A stretch of 64,000 bases of DNA. Origin: Shimia ponticola. GTDB lineage: Bacteria; Pseudomonadota; Alphaproteobacteria; Rhodobacterales; Rhodobacteraceae. The DNA is taken from assembly GCF_007995215.1 (NCBI RefSeq), contig NZ_VCDK01000005.1, positions 310,001 to 374,000 on the forward strand, given 5' to 3'. Below the pieces are notes generated by a model. The model made no database searches and was not told where the DNA came from. It worked only from the letters and a program-made list of their open reading frames with translations. The position numbers were made by a program, and so were the translations under genes. This document shows, in pieces, positions 56,704-64,000 of this stretch; positions within the stretch are counted from its first letter, which is position 1, and the number at the start of each line of letters is the position of its first letter.

Positions 56704-57783
56704 ATGATCGACCAAGACGATTTGCGCGCGGGGGTTTCAGCTGGAATCCTGACCGAAGCCCAGGCGTCTTCCCTCGCGGCCCTATCCGGCAGCCGCCGAG
56801 GGACGCGTGAGAACCTGAAGCCCGGAGACGAACCATTTGAGCTTTTCAAAGGGTTCAACGAGATTTTTATCGTTGTGGGTCTGCTCATCTTTGCGGGCGG
56901 CTGGGCCAGCATTGTCGGTCTGACCGCCGCCAGCGAGATCACCAATCCCCGTGTTGTTGCCCCGCAATATGGTCTGACCGGGGCCGCCGTGATTTGGGCG
57001 CTGTCAGAATACTTTATCCGCCGCCGCCGCATGGTCGCCCCAGCCATCACCTTATCAATCCTTTTCGCGTTGAACGCTGCGATCTGGCTGACCGCCTATT
57101 TCGCTGAACCCTTTATGGTCGCGCGCGAGGATTACAGCAGCCTGCCTTGGCCTTTCGCCATCGGTACACTGGCCTTGTTCGTCTACTGGTTCAGGTTCCG
57201 CGTCCCCTTTGCCATGGCGATGATTGCCGTCGGACTATTCATCGTTGCCATCCTACTGGCAGCCACGTCTCAGGGCACTCCGGAAAGCCCAACCGATCTG
57301 TTCTTGCTCTCTGCCGCCGGTCCGTTCGCGTGGATCACCCTTGCTCTGGGCATTGGCGTCTTTGTCGTCGCCATGGTGTTCGACATGTCAGACCCGCATC
57401 GAGTGACCCGTCGCAGCAGCAATGGGTTCTGGCTGCATATCGTCGCCGCGCCTGCGCTGGTGAATACCGTCGCGCTCAGCTTATTGGACACCGACACCGC
57501 CGCGGCGAATGGCCTGCTGATCATCTTTCTGGCATTGATCGCCGTCGTTGCGATGGTGATTGATCGCCGGTCCTTTTTGATCGCTGCCGTGGGTTACATC
57601 ATGGTTCTGTCCGCCACCGTGCTGGACGGGGAGGGGACAGCCGTCAGCGTCCTGATCCTTGGTGCTGTCTTATTGGCGCTCGGCGCGTTCTGGGATCGTA
57701 TCCGCGCCGCACTTCTTTCTATTCTGCCGTTTCTTCCCAAGGATCGGCTGCCCCCATCTTACAGTCAGGAAGGATCATCATGA
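56704..57783 (+). CDS. DUF2157-like polytopic membrane protein (359 aa)
   Basis: Inner-membrane protein with about 9-10 hydrophobic helices after a ~55-residue soluble N-terminus ([21 protein letters not shown]...), the arrangement of DUF2157 proteins. Function unknown. The frame is open far upstream, but the ATG at 56704 starts the family-like N-terminus. Its stop overlaps the hslU start by 4 nt (ATGA), so hslU expression may depend on its translation. Confidence 0.75.
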   Translation: MIDQDDLRAGVSAGILTEAQASSLAALSGSRRGTRENLKPGDEPFELFKGFNEIFIVVGLLIFAGGWASIVGLTAASEITNPRVVAPQYGLTGAAVIWALSEYFIRRRRMVAPAITLSILFALNAAIWLTAYFAEPFMVAREDYSSLPWPFAIGTLALFVYWFRFRVPFAMAMIAVGLFIVAILLAATSQGTPESPTDLFLLSAAGPFAWITLALGIGVFVVAMVFDMSDPHRVTRRSSNGFWLHIVAAPALVNTVALSLLDTDTAAANGLLIIFLALIAVVAMVIDRRSFLIAAVGYIMVLSATVLDGEGTAVSVLILGAVLLALGAFWDRIRAALLSILPFLPKDRLPPSYSQEGSS

Positions 57784-59087
57784 CCGACCTCACCCCCCGC
57801 GAAATCGTCAGCGAGCTTGATCGCTACATCATCGGACAAAAGGACGCCAAACGCGCCGTCGCTGTCGCGCTGCGTAACCGTTGGCGGCGCAAGCAATTGG
57901 CCGACGACCTACGCGACGAGGTGTATCCCAAGAACATCCTTATGATTGGACCCACCGGCGTCGGTAAAACCGAAATTTCTCGCCGATTGGCGAAACTGGC
58001 CCGCGCGCCATTTCTCAAGGTGGAGGCGACCAAGTTCACCGAGGTCGGCTATGTCGGGCGCGACGTCGAACAGATCATCCGCGATCTGGTAGACGCGGCC
58101 ATCATCATGACACGCGACCACATGCGGGAAGACGTCAAAGCCCGCGCGCATCAGGCCGCAGAGGACCGCGTGATCGAGGCTATCGCAGGTGAAAGCGCTC
58201 GCGAAGGCACGCGCGAGATGTTCCGCAAAAAGCTGAAGTCCGGCGAGCTGGACAATCAAATGATCACGCTAGAGGTGCAGGACAATTCCAATCCGCTGGG
58301 CGGCATGGAAATCCCCGGTCAACCAGGTGCTGGTCAGATGGGCATGATGAATATCAGTGACCTCTTCGGCAAAGCGTTCCAGCGCACCGTGCGCAAGGAA
58401 ATGACCGTTGCCCAAAGTTATGAGATCCTGATCGGCGAAGAAGCGGATAAGCTTCTGGACGACGAAACGGTGAACAAGGCAGCCATCGAGGCGGTCGAGC
58501 AAAACGGAATCGTCTTTCTGGATGAAATCGACAAGGTCGCAGCCCGCAATGACAGCCGTGGCGGCGAAGTCAGCCGCGAAGGCGTGCAGCGCGACCTGCT
58601 GCCGCTGATCGAAGGCACGACCGTCAGCACGAAACATGGCCCAGTGAAAACCGACCATATCCTGTTCATCGCTTCAGGTGCGTTTCACGTGGCAAAACCG
58701 TCAGACCTATTGCCGGAATTGCAGGGCCGTTTGCCCATTCGCGTAGAATTGCGCGCGCTGACCGAAGGAGACTTCGTGCGTATTCTGACCGAAACGGACA
58801 ACGCGCTGACACGTCAATACACTGCCCTCATGGCGACAGAAGAAGTCACAGTGAGCTTCACCGATGACGGAATCGCTGCGCTCGCCAAGGTGGCCGCAGA
58901 TGTGAATGAGCATGTCGAGAACATCGGCGCGCGCAGGCTCTATACCGTGCTGGAACGCGTGTTCGAGGAACTCAGTTTTGTCGCACCGGATCAATCGGGG
59001 TCTGAAGTGACTGTCAACGCCGAGTTCGTTGAAACCAATCTGGGTGAGCTTACTAAGTCGATGGATGTCAGCCGCTTCATGCTCTGA
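57780..59087 (+). CDS. hslU: HslUV ATPase subunit HslU (435 aa)
   Basis: AAA+ unfoldase that feeds HslV. Walker [13 protein letters not shown] lies near residue 60, Walker [13 protein letters not shown] near 245, the sensor region [10 protein letters not shown] and the C-terminal [20 protein letters not shown] that docks HslV. AAGGATC precedes ATG 57780. It is separated from hslV by two genes, though adjacency is the common order. Confidence 0.98.
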   Translation: MTDLTPREIVSELDRYIIGQKDAKRAVAVALRNRWRRKQLADDLRDEVYPKNILMIGPTGVGKTEISRRLAKLARAPFLKVEATKFTEVGYVGRDVEQIIRDLVDAAIIMTRDHMREDVKARAHQAAEDRVIEAIAGESAREGTREMFRKKLKSGELDNQMITLEVQDNSNPLGGMEIPGQPGAGQMGMMNISDLFGKAFQRTVRKEMTVAQSYEILIGEEADKLLDDETVNKAAIEAVEQNGIVFLDEIDKVAARNDSRGGEVSREGVQRDLLPLIEGTTVSTKHGPVKTDHILFIASGAFHVAKPSDLLPELQGRLPIRVELRALTEGDFVRILTETDNALTRQYTALMATEEVTVSFTDDGIAALAKVAADVNEHVENIGARRLYTVLERVFEELSFVAPDQSGSEVTVNAEFVETNLGELTKSMDVSRFML

Positions 59088-59112
59088 TCATAGGTCACAG
59101 CAATGAGTCCCT

Positions 59113-59132
59113 ACGCAGGACCGAACCTGCGT
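59113..59132 (+). terminator. Hairpin after hslU
   Basis: ACGCAGG and CCTGCGT form a 7-bp stem with a 6-base loop about 25 bp after the hslU stop, with no strong T-run. Tentative terminator. Confidence 0.4.
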
Positions 59133-59182
59133 AATCTGTGTAGAGACTTGCGCGACGCGGAATAACCCGTCACCGCTGCGGG

Positions 59183-60406
59183 ATGTTCCGCTTTATCCGC
59201 AACAACAGCACTTGGCTCGGTGCCGGCATCGTCCTGACGGTGCTGTCCAGTTTTGGACAGACATTCTTCATCTCTGTCTTTGCCCCGGTCATTCAGCGTG
59301 ATCTGGGGCTAAGCCATGCAGCTTGGGGTCTAAGCTATGCCGCGGGCACGACGCTTTCGGCCTTGATCATGGTTTGGGCAGGTGGCCTGACGGATCGCCT
59401 GCGCGTTCGCGTCTTGGGGCCGATGGTCATGGGTGGTCTCGCGCTTGCCTGTTTGGCGATGGCCGTGAACCAATCTGTTCTCTTGGTGCCTGTCGTAATT
59501 CTAGGCCTGCGGTTCTTTGGACAAGGCATGATGAGTCACGTCGCCATGGTTGCCATGGCGCGCTGGTTTTCGCGGTCGCGTGGACGGGCGATTTCCATTG
59601 CGGGTCTGGGCTATTCAGTCGGTGAAGCCATGCTGCCCATCGCCTTTGTGGCGGCCATGGGTCTGGTGCATTGGCGGTTGCTCTGGGTCGTTGCGGCGGT
59701 GGTTGTCTTGCTGATGATCCCGGTTCTGTCGCGTCTTTTGCGAACCGAACGGTCCCCTCAGCAGCTTGCAGAAACATCCGAAACCATGGGTCTGGACAGG
59801 CGCCAATGGACACGGAGTGAGGTCATCAGGACGCGGCTATTCTGGTGTATGGTGCCAAGCGTCCTTGGTCCCTCGGCTTTTGTCACCGCGTATTTCTTTC
59901 ATCATGCGCATTTTGCGGACACCAAGGGCTGGAGTCAGCTTTCTCTGGTCGCGACCTTCCCGATTTATACGGCAACCAGCGTGATGGCGATGTTGATTGC
60001 GGGCTGGGCAATTGACCGGTTTGGCAGCGGGCGTCTCGTGCCGGTGTTCCAGTTACCCATGGCCTTGGGCTTTGTGGCATTTAGTTATAGCGACGCGATA
60101 CCCGGCGCCCTGTTGGGCATGATCTTGATGGGCCTCAGCTCTGGCATGAACGCCACCTTGCCGGGCGCGTTCTGGGCCGAGTATTTCGGAACCCGGCACC
60201 TTGGATCAATCAAGGCGCTGGCAACTGCCATCATGGTACTTGGATCAGCGCTGGGGCCTGGGATAACCGGCGTTTTGATTGACGCTGGCGTTGGGATTTC
60301 CACGCAATACCTCGGTGTCAGCATCTACTTCATCACCGCCAGCATCATCGGAGCAATCGGCGTCGCTGGATTACGACCGCGGCTAAGCCCCCTCATCCGC
60401 GAGTAA
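59183..60406 (+). CDS. MFS transporter (407 aa)
   Basis: Major facilitator with about 12 predicted membrane helices; the loop 2-3 signature WAGGLTDRLRVRVLGP follows the MFS pattern G-x-x-x-D-R. It is likely a metabolite or drug exporter, substrate unknown. The ATG at 59183 lacks a clear ribosome site. Its 3' end overlaps the 3' end of the acyl-CoA synthetase gene by 24 bp. Confidence 0.88.
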   Translation: MFRFIRNNSTWLGAGIVLTVLSSFGQTFFISVFAPVIQRDLGLSHAAWGLSYAAGTTLSALIMVWAGGLTDRLRVRVLGPMVMGGLALACLAMAVNQSVLLVPVVILGLRFFGQGMMSHVAMVAMARWFSRSRGRAISIAGLGYSVGEAMLPIAFVAAMGLVHWRLLWVVAAVVVLLMIPVLSRLLRTERSPQQLAETSETMGLDRRQWTRSEVIRTRLFWCMVPSVLGPSAFVTAYFFHHAHFADTKGWSQLSLVATFPIYTATSVMAMLIAGWAIDRFGSGRLVPVFQLPMALGFVAFSYSDAIPGALLGMILMGLSSGMNATLPGAFWAEYFGTRHLGSIKALATAIMVLGSALGPGITGVLIDAGVGISTQYLGVSIYFITASIIGAIGVAGLRPRLSPLIRE

Positions 60407-61900
60407 CTGACGCAGATCGGTTTTGAGGACCTTTCCGTAGTTGTTCTTTGGTAGCTCCGCGATGGAGCGATAAACCTTGGGCCGTTTGAAGCGTGCGATT
60501 TGGCCGAGGCAGAGCGCATCCAGCTCTTCTTCTGGAGCGTTGCCAACGACGAAGGCAACAACCTCCTCGCCCCATTCTTCATGCGGCTTTCCAACCACGG
60601 CCACCTCACGCACGGCAGGGTGCTGCAACAGAACCTCCTCGACCTCACGCGGATAGATGTTCGATCCGCCCGAGATGATCAGATCCTTGGACCGATCCTG
60701 AAGGGTGACGTAACCATCCGCGTCCATGAAACCCACGTCACCGGTCCAGAGCCAACCGTCCTTGATGGTATCCGCCGTTGCCGTGTCATTGCGCCAATAG
60801 CCGCCCATCACGGCCGCCCCGCGCACAGCGATTTCACCAATCTCTCCGCGCGGCACTTCCTGGCCAGCGTCGTCAAAGATACGGACCGACACGATGCTTT
60901 GCGCCGTTCCCACGGAATTCAGCCGGGACCGCCAGTTTGGGTGCGATCTGTCTGCTATATCTTCGCGGCGCAGCGCGGTGATCGCCATCGGGCATTCGCC
61001 CTGACCATAGACCTGCACGAATTTCGGACCAAAGTGATCTACCGCTTCGACGATGTCGGCCTCGTACATCGGGCCTCCTGCGTAGACCACTGTCTTGATC
61101 CCATCGCCTTGGGTGTTTGACGCCTTGGCAACGTCAATCATGCGCCGCACCATGGTAGGCGCCGCAAACATCGTGACGGGGTCAAACTGAGGAGCAAGCT
61201 CGAAGATTTCGGCAGGGTCGAACCCACCGCTCTCAGGCACCACATGGCGCATGCCCAGCATCACATACATCGGATTATAGATGCCTGCCGCATGTGACAT
61301 CGGAGCAGCGTAGAGCGCCGTGTCTTTCGACGACAGGCTATCAACATCCACCAGATAGCTTTGCGACAGCACCAACAAATTGCCCGCCGTGATCTTCACG
61401 CCCTTGGGCCGTCCCGTAGTACCAGAGGTGTAAAACAACCAAGCAAGGTCATTCGTATCCATCAAGGCTGGTTCTTTGAGGGGCTTTGCTGCGCGCATGA
61501 CCGAAAACTCTGACCCCTGAACCGAAACAACAGGGATCGCCGCCGCGCCCAGCGCCTCCCTGACGTCAGTTAGCGACGCATTATCGGTCAGGATCAAGGA
61601 AGCCTCGGAATGCTCTGCAATCCATGCTGCCTCTTTGGCGTGCAGCTTGGCATTGATCGGAACAACCGCCGCGCCGTTGAACCATGCGCCATACATAGCC
61701 TCAAGATACTCGATCCGGTTGGTCATAAAGAGAGCGACGCGGCACCCCGTGCCAATTCCACGTTCTGCCATGGCCCCGCCGATCGCCGCGGCACGGTGGG
61801 CAAACCCTGCATATTCTGCAACCTGCCGTGGCCCGGTGAACAGAGCAGGAGCGGTGGGCAAACGGCGGGCAGTGCGTACGAGCCATTCAGCAGGGTTCAT
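60383..61900 (-). CDS. Acyl-CoA synthetase, AMP-binding family (505 aa)
   Basis: Adenylate-forming enzyme that activates a carboxylic acid to its CoA thioester. The AMP-binding signature FYTSGTTGRPKGVK is intact, then YGQGECPMA, GWLWTGDVG and the C-terminal FKRPKVYRSIAELPKNNYGKVLK with the catalytic Lys. The ATG at 61900 with AAAGGAG is chosen. Substrate chain length is not determinable. It lies 17 nt after smr. Confidence 0.92.
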   Translation of the reverse strand: MNPAEWLVRTARRLPTAPALFTGPRQVAEYAGFAHRAAAIGGAMAERGIGTGCRVALFMTNRIEYLEAMYGAWFNGAAVVPINAKLHAKEAAWIAEHSEASLILTDNASLTDVREALGAAAIPVVSVQGSEFSVMRAAKPLKEPALMDTNDLAWLFYTSGTTGRPKGVKITAGNLLVLSQSYLVDVDSLSSKDTALYAAPMSHAAGIYNPMYVMLGMRHVVPESGGFDPAEIFELAPQFDPVTMFAAPTMVRRMIDVAKASNTQGDGIKTVVYAGGPMYEADIVEAVDHFGPKFVQVYGQGECPMAITALRREDIADRSHPNWRSRLNSVGTAQSIVSVRIFDDAGQEVPRGEIGEIAVRGAAVMGGYWRNDTATADTIKDGWLWTGDVGFMDADGYVTLQDRSKDLIISGGSNIYPREVEEVLLQHPAVREVAVVGKPHEEWGEEVVAFVVGNAPEEELDALCLGQIARFKRPKVYRSIAELPKNNYGKVLKTDLRQLLADEGA

Positions 61901-61917
61901 CCCAAACTCCTTTGTCT

Positions 61918-62502
61918 TTACCGCGTTCGGTGCTTGCGTAGATAAACATACAGCGCGCCGTCGCCACCGTGTTTGGGGCTGGCGGGTGTCGTTTGCAGGA
62001 TCAGATTTCCAATCGGGGCTTGTTGCAACCAATGCGGCACCTGCCGGCGCAAAATCCCACGGTGATAGGGCAGAGGCCCCGCCGTCGCGCCGGGACCATC
62101 GCCTTTGCCTGTAATGACAAGGATCAAGCGACGTCCCTTTTGATGCGAGCGAAGCACAAAATTCACCAACTCCGGGTGGGCTTCGGACGTTGTCATCCCG
62201 TGCAGGTCAATTCGGCCCTCAGGATCAAGGCGGCCCTTTCTTAGTCGAGCAAAGGATTTGGCGTCCATCTTGGGCGCATCCTTGGCTGGCTTTGGAACTC
62301 GCGTGTCCGTTTTCGCCTTGGACCCGATATCGAACGGTTTCAAACGGACAGGCGCAATATCGGCGGGTTTCACCTTGGATTTCGGCGCATCCTGAATGGG
62401 CGGAAGCACGTCCTCAAGTCGTGGTTTTTCGTGAAGCGGCGTGGCCGATTTGGCGACCTGATCCCAGAGCGCGCGTTCATCCGGCCTGAGGCGGCGGCTC
62501 AT
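61918..62502 (-). CDS. Smr domain protein (194 aa)
   Basis: A disordered, Lys/Pro-rich N-terminus of about 90 residues precedes an Smr domain with RIDLHGMTTSEAH (about 97-109), ITGKGDGPG and QTTPASPKHGGDGALYVYLR at the end. Smr domains can act as nicking nucleases or bind nucleic acid; the exact role in this subfamily is unknown. Its ATG overlaps the mltA stop by 4 nt. Confidence 0.9.
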   Translation of the reverse strand: MSRRLRPDERALWDQVAKSATPLHEKPRLEDVLPPIQDAPKSKVKPADIAPVRLKPFDIGSKAKTDTRVPKPAKDAPKMDAKSFARLRKGRLDPEGRIDLHGMTTSEAHPELVNFVLRSHQKGRRLILVITGKGDGPGATAGPLPYHRGILRRQVPHWLQQAPIGNLILQTTPASPKHGGDGALYVYLRKHRTR

Positions 62503-63524
62503 TGTAGTTCTTCTGGGAAAAGGGCGAATGCCATCTGACGCGGAAGAAGGACAACCATGCGGCCTGCGTCACGAATGCGACCTGCTGCGCGCCCGGCCTC
62601 GCGGCCTGTGCCAAAGAAAATGTCCGCCCGCTGCGCCCCTTTGATCGCTGACCCGGTATCCTGCGCAATCATCAGGCGCTTCATCGGCTGTCGACCTTCC
62701 TTTTCGATCCAGACTGGCGCGCCAAGCGGTGTGTAAGCGGGATCGACGGCAATCGAACGCAAAGTCGTGATGGATCTGTTCATTGCGCCAAGCGGACCTT
62801 TGTCCGCAGGCACTTCATTCACTTCACGAAAGAACACGTATGACGGGTTGTGGCGCAAAAGCTCGATCCCGTCTTCAGGATTGCGTTTGACCCAGTTGCG
62901 AATGACATCGGCAGAGACTTGGTGCGGCTCGTATATGCCGCGGCGCACCATTTCTTGTCCAACAGAGCGGTATTTGTGACCGTTTGAGCCGCCATAGCCA
63001 ACGCGGATCTTGCTGCCATCGGCAAGGGACACGCGCCCGGATCCTTGAATCTGAAGGAAAAACACGTCGACTGGGTCATTGATCCACGCAATCTCAAGAT
63101 CACGTCCGTCCAACGCCCCGGTTTCTTCGATCTCGCGACGGCTCAGCCATAATCCGTCCCGCGCCTCTTCTGGCAAACGGTAGATCGGGAATGCAAAGGT
63201 CTCGGACTTCTGAGTGTCGCCCGTCAATTCCGGCTCAAAATAACCGGTAAACAGCATCTCCTGACCATCTTCGATCAGAACTGGCTGAAAGAACGCCTCG
63301 AAAAAGAAGCGGGGATCGGGCGATTGTGAGGCCACGGCACAGAGCTTCGACCATTCGCCATCGCGAAGATCGGTGCAGGTTTCCATGAAGGTTTCCATGG
63401 CAGGGGCGTGATCATCCTGATCCCACCCCGACAAATCGGAAAAACTGAGAAGCCTATATGTCGGCACCGCTTGGCCCATCGTGGCCCACGATGCCAACAG
63501 AACTATGCCCAGCGCCCGCAACAT
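62499..63524 (-). CDS. mltA: Membrane-bound lytic murein transglycosylase A (341 aa)
   Basis: Cleaves peptidoglycan glycan strands, giving 1,6-anhydro ends that feed recycling. A signal peptide (about 1-19) is present, without an obvious lipobox. The MltA domain shows FTGYFEPEL and the 3D-domain element AQDTGSAIKGAQRADIFFGTG with the catalytic Asp. It lies between the Tim44-domain gene and smr on the minus strand. Confidence 0.93.
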   Translation of the reverse strand: MLRALGIVLLASWATMGQAVPTYRLLSFSDLSGWDQDDHAPAMETFMETCTDLRDGEWSKLCAVASQSPDPRFFFEAFFQPVLIEDGQEMLFTGYFEPELTGDTQKSETFAFPIYRLPEEARDGLWLSRREIEETGALDGRDLEIAWINDPVDVFFLQIQGSGRVSLADGSKIRVGYGGSNGHKYRSVGQEMVRRGIYEPHQVSADVIRNWVKRNPEDGIELLRHNPSYVFFREVNEVPADKGPLGAMNRSITTLRSIAVDPAYTPLGAPVWIEKEGRQPMKRLMIAQDTGSAIKGAQRADIFFGTGREAGRAAGRIRDAGRMVVLLPRQMAFALFPEELQ

Positions 63525-63541
63525 GAACCGTCACGCGCAAA

Positions 63542-64000
63542 TCAGTCGCCGGTCGCGACCAGCATCCAGTTTGGATCGTCGCTGCCCATGCGGCGTGCGA
63601 AGGTCCAGACATCGCGCTGTTGCTTCATGGCGCTGCTTTCTTCTTCGACAATGTCACCGCCACGGTCACGAACCGTCGAAGAAAGCTCACCAACGAACCG
63701 GATCGTCAGTTCGCCTTCGCTTGTCTCTGGATCAAACGTGGCTTCTTCCAAAGCAATCTCGCGCAGACCGATGAAGGTAGCTTCGATCGTGTACCCGGCT
63801 TCATTCCGAGCTTCGATCCCAGCAGCGAACGCTTCGTACACGTCGCCATCGAGAAAATCCTTCACCTCGGACAGATCGCCGTTTTCATAGGCCATCAGGA
63901 TCATCTCATACGCACCGCGCGCGCCTTGGAGAAAATCACCAACAGCAAAGCCAGGCTCGGCCTTTTTCATCTGCGCGAGTGCATCAGCAGAGGAGCTTCC
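63542..64000 (-). CDS. Tim44-domain protein, partial (5' end beyond window)
   Basis: C-terminal part of a Tim44/TimA-like protein: FLQGARGAYEMILMAYENGDLSEVKDFL and the final DVWTFARRMGSDDPNWMLVATGD are characteristic. Family members are membrane-associated, with a hydrophobic N-terminus missing here. The gene runs out of the window at 64000, and the conserved order Tim44-mltA-smr supports the call. Its function in bacteria is unclear. Confidence 0.88.
   Translation of the reverse strand, partial: GSSSADALAQMKKAEPGFAVGDFLQGARGAYEMILMAYENGDLSEVKDFLDGDVYEAFAAGIEARNEAGYTIEATFIGLREIALEEATFDPETSEGELTIRFVGELSSTVRDRGGDIVEEESSAMKQQRDVWTFARRMGSDDPNWMLVATGD

Overview
The window looks like a chromosomal segment of an alphaproteobacterium of the order Rhodobacterales (Roseobacter group). 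The evidence is gene content and order: gyrB, recF, dnaN, dnaA and rpsT together; hemD next to HemY-like and mitofilin-like proteins and divergent from tsaD-gpsA-YciI-EVE; a RegB/RegA/SenC redox-control locus; tsaE-amgK-murU-addB-addA-trxA; and hslV-hslU followed by smr-mltA-Tim44. DNA is GC-rich and densely coded. All family names rest on reading motifs in the translations; no database search was run.

Layout. 1-5200: nicotinamidase, TrhO, then a two-gene ATPase/HNH cassette resembling Septu/PtuAB anti-phage systems, then a YCII-like protein. 5230-7732: a leftward group (ene reductase, small acidic protein, DUF2306 membrane protein, RidA). 7882-17971: replication core on the minus strand (gyrB, recF, dnaN, dnaA, rpsT) interrupted by a desaturase, a LysE exporter and an S41 peptidase. 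18124-22960: enoyl-CoA hydratase, mutM, an unknown membrane protein, ubiE, ubiB. 23013-29331: a lasso-peptide biosynthetic locus (ABC exporter, tail-collar-like protein, 52-aa precursor, cyclase, B2 peptidase, PqqD-like B1, HPr-kinase-like kinase), next to a tRNA-Thr(CGT). 29612-35997: HemY-like, mitofilin-like, hemD, tsaD, gpsA, YciI, EVE. 36055-41498: small membrane and secreted proteins, extensin-like and DUF922 proteins, ahcY, an HD hydrolase and a GNAT acetyltransferase. 41539-45920: regA, senC, regB and a PAS protein. 45972-54741: tsaE, amgK, murU, addB, addA, trxA, coupled by short overlaps. 54769-64000: an APH-like kinase, hslV, a 66-aa unknown, a DUF2157-like protein, hslU, an MFS transporter, an acyl-CoA synthetase, smr, mltA and a partial Tim44-domain gene.

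Two accessory systems stand out. The first is the ATPase/HNH pair (1678-4816). The ATPase has an HNH-like N-terminal region whose catalytic Glu/His positions are changed, and that region looks paralogous to the intact HNH partner encoded by the overlapping downstream gene. The second is the lasso-peptide locus. Its precursor has a YxxP leader motif, a proline-rich ring closing on Glu38, two adjacent Phe residues as possible plugs, and a C-terminal Ser that could be the target of the linked HPr-kinase-like protein. Both lie between housekeeping genes with no visible integrase or transposase. The only gap longer than 300 bases (dnaA-rpsT, 17244-17707) contains the rpsT terminator and five GANTC sites.
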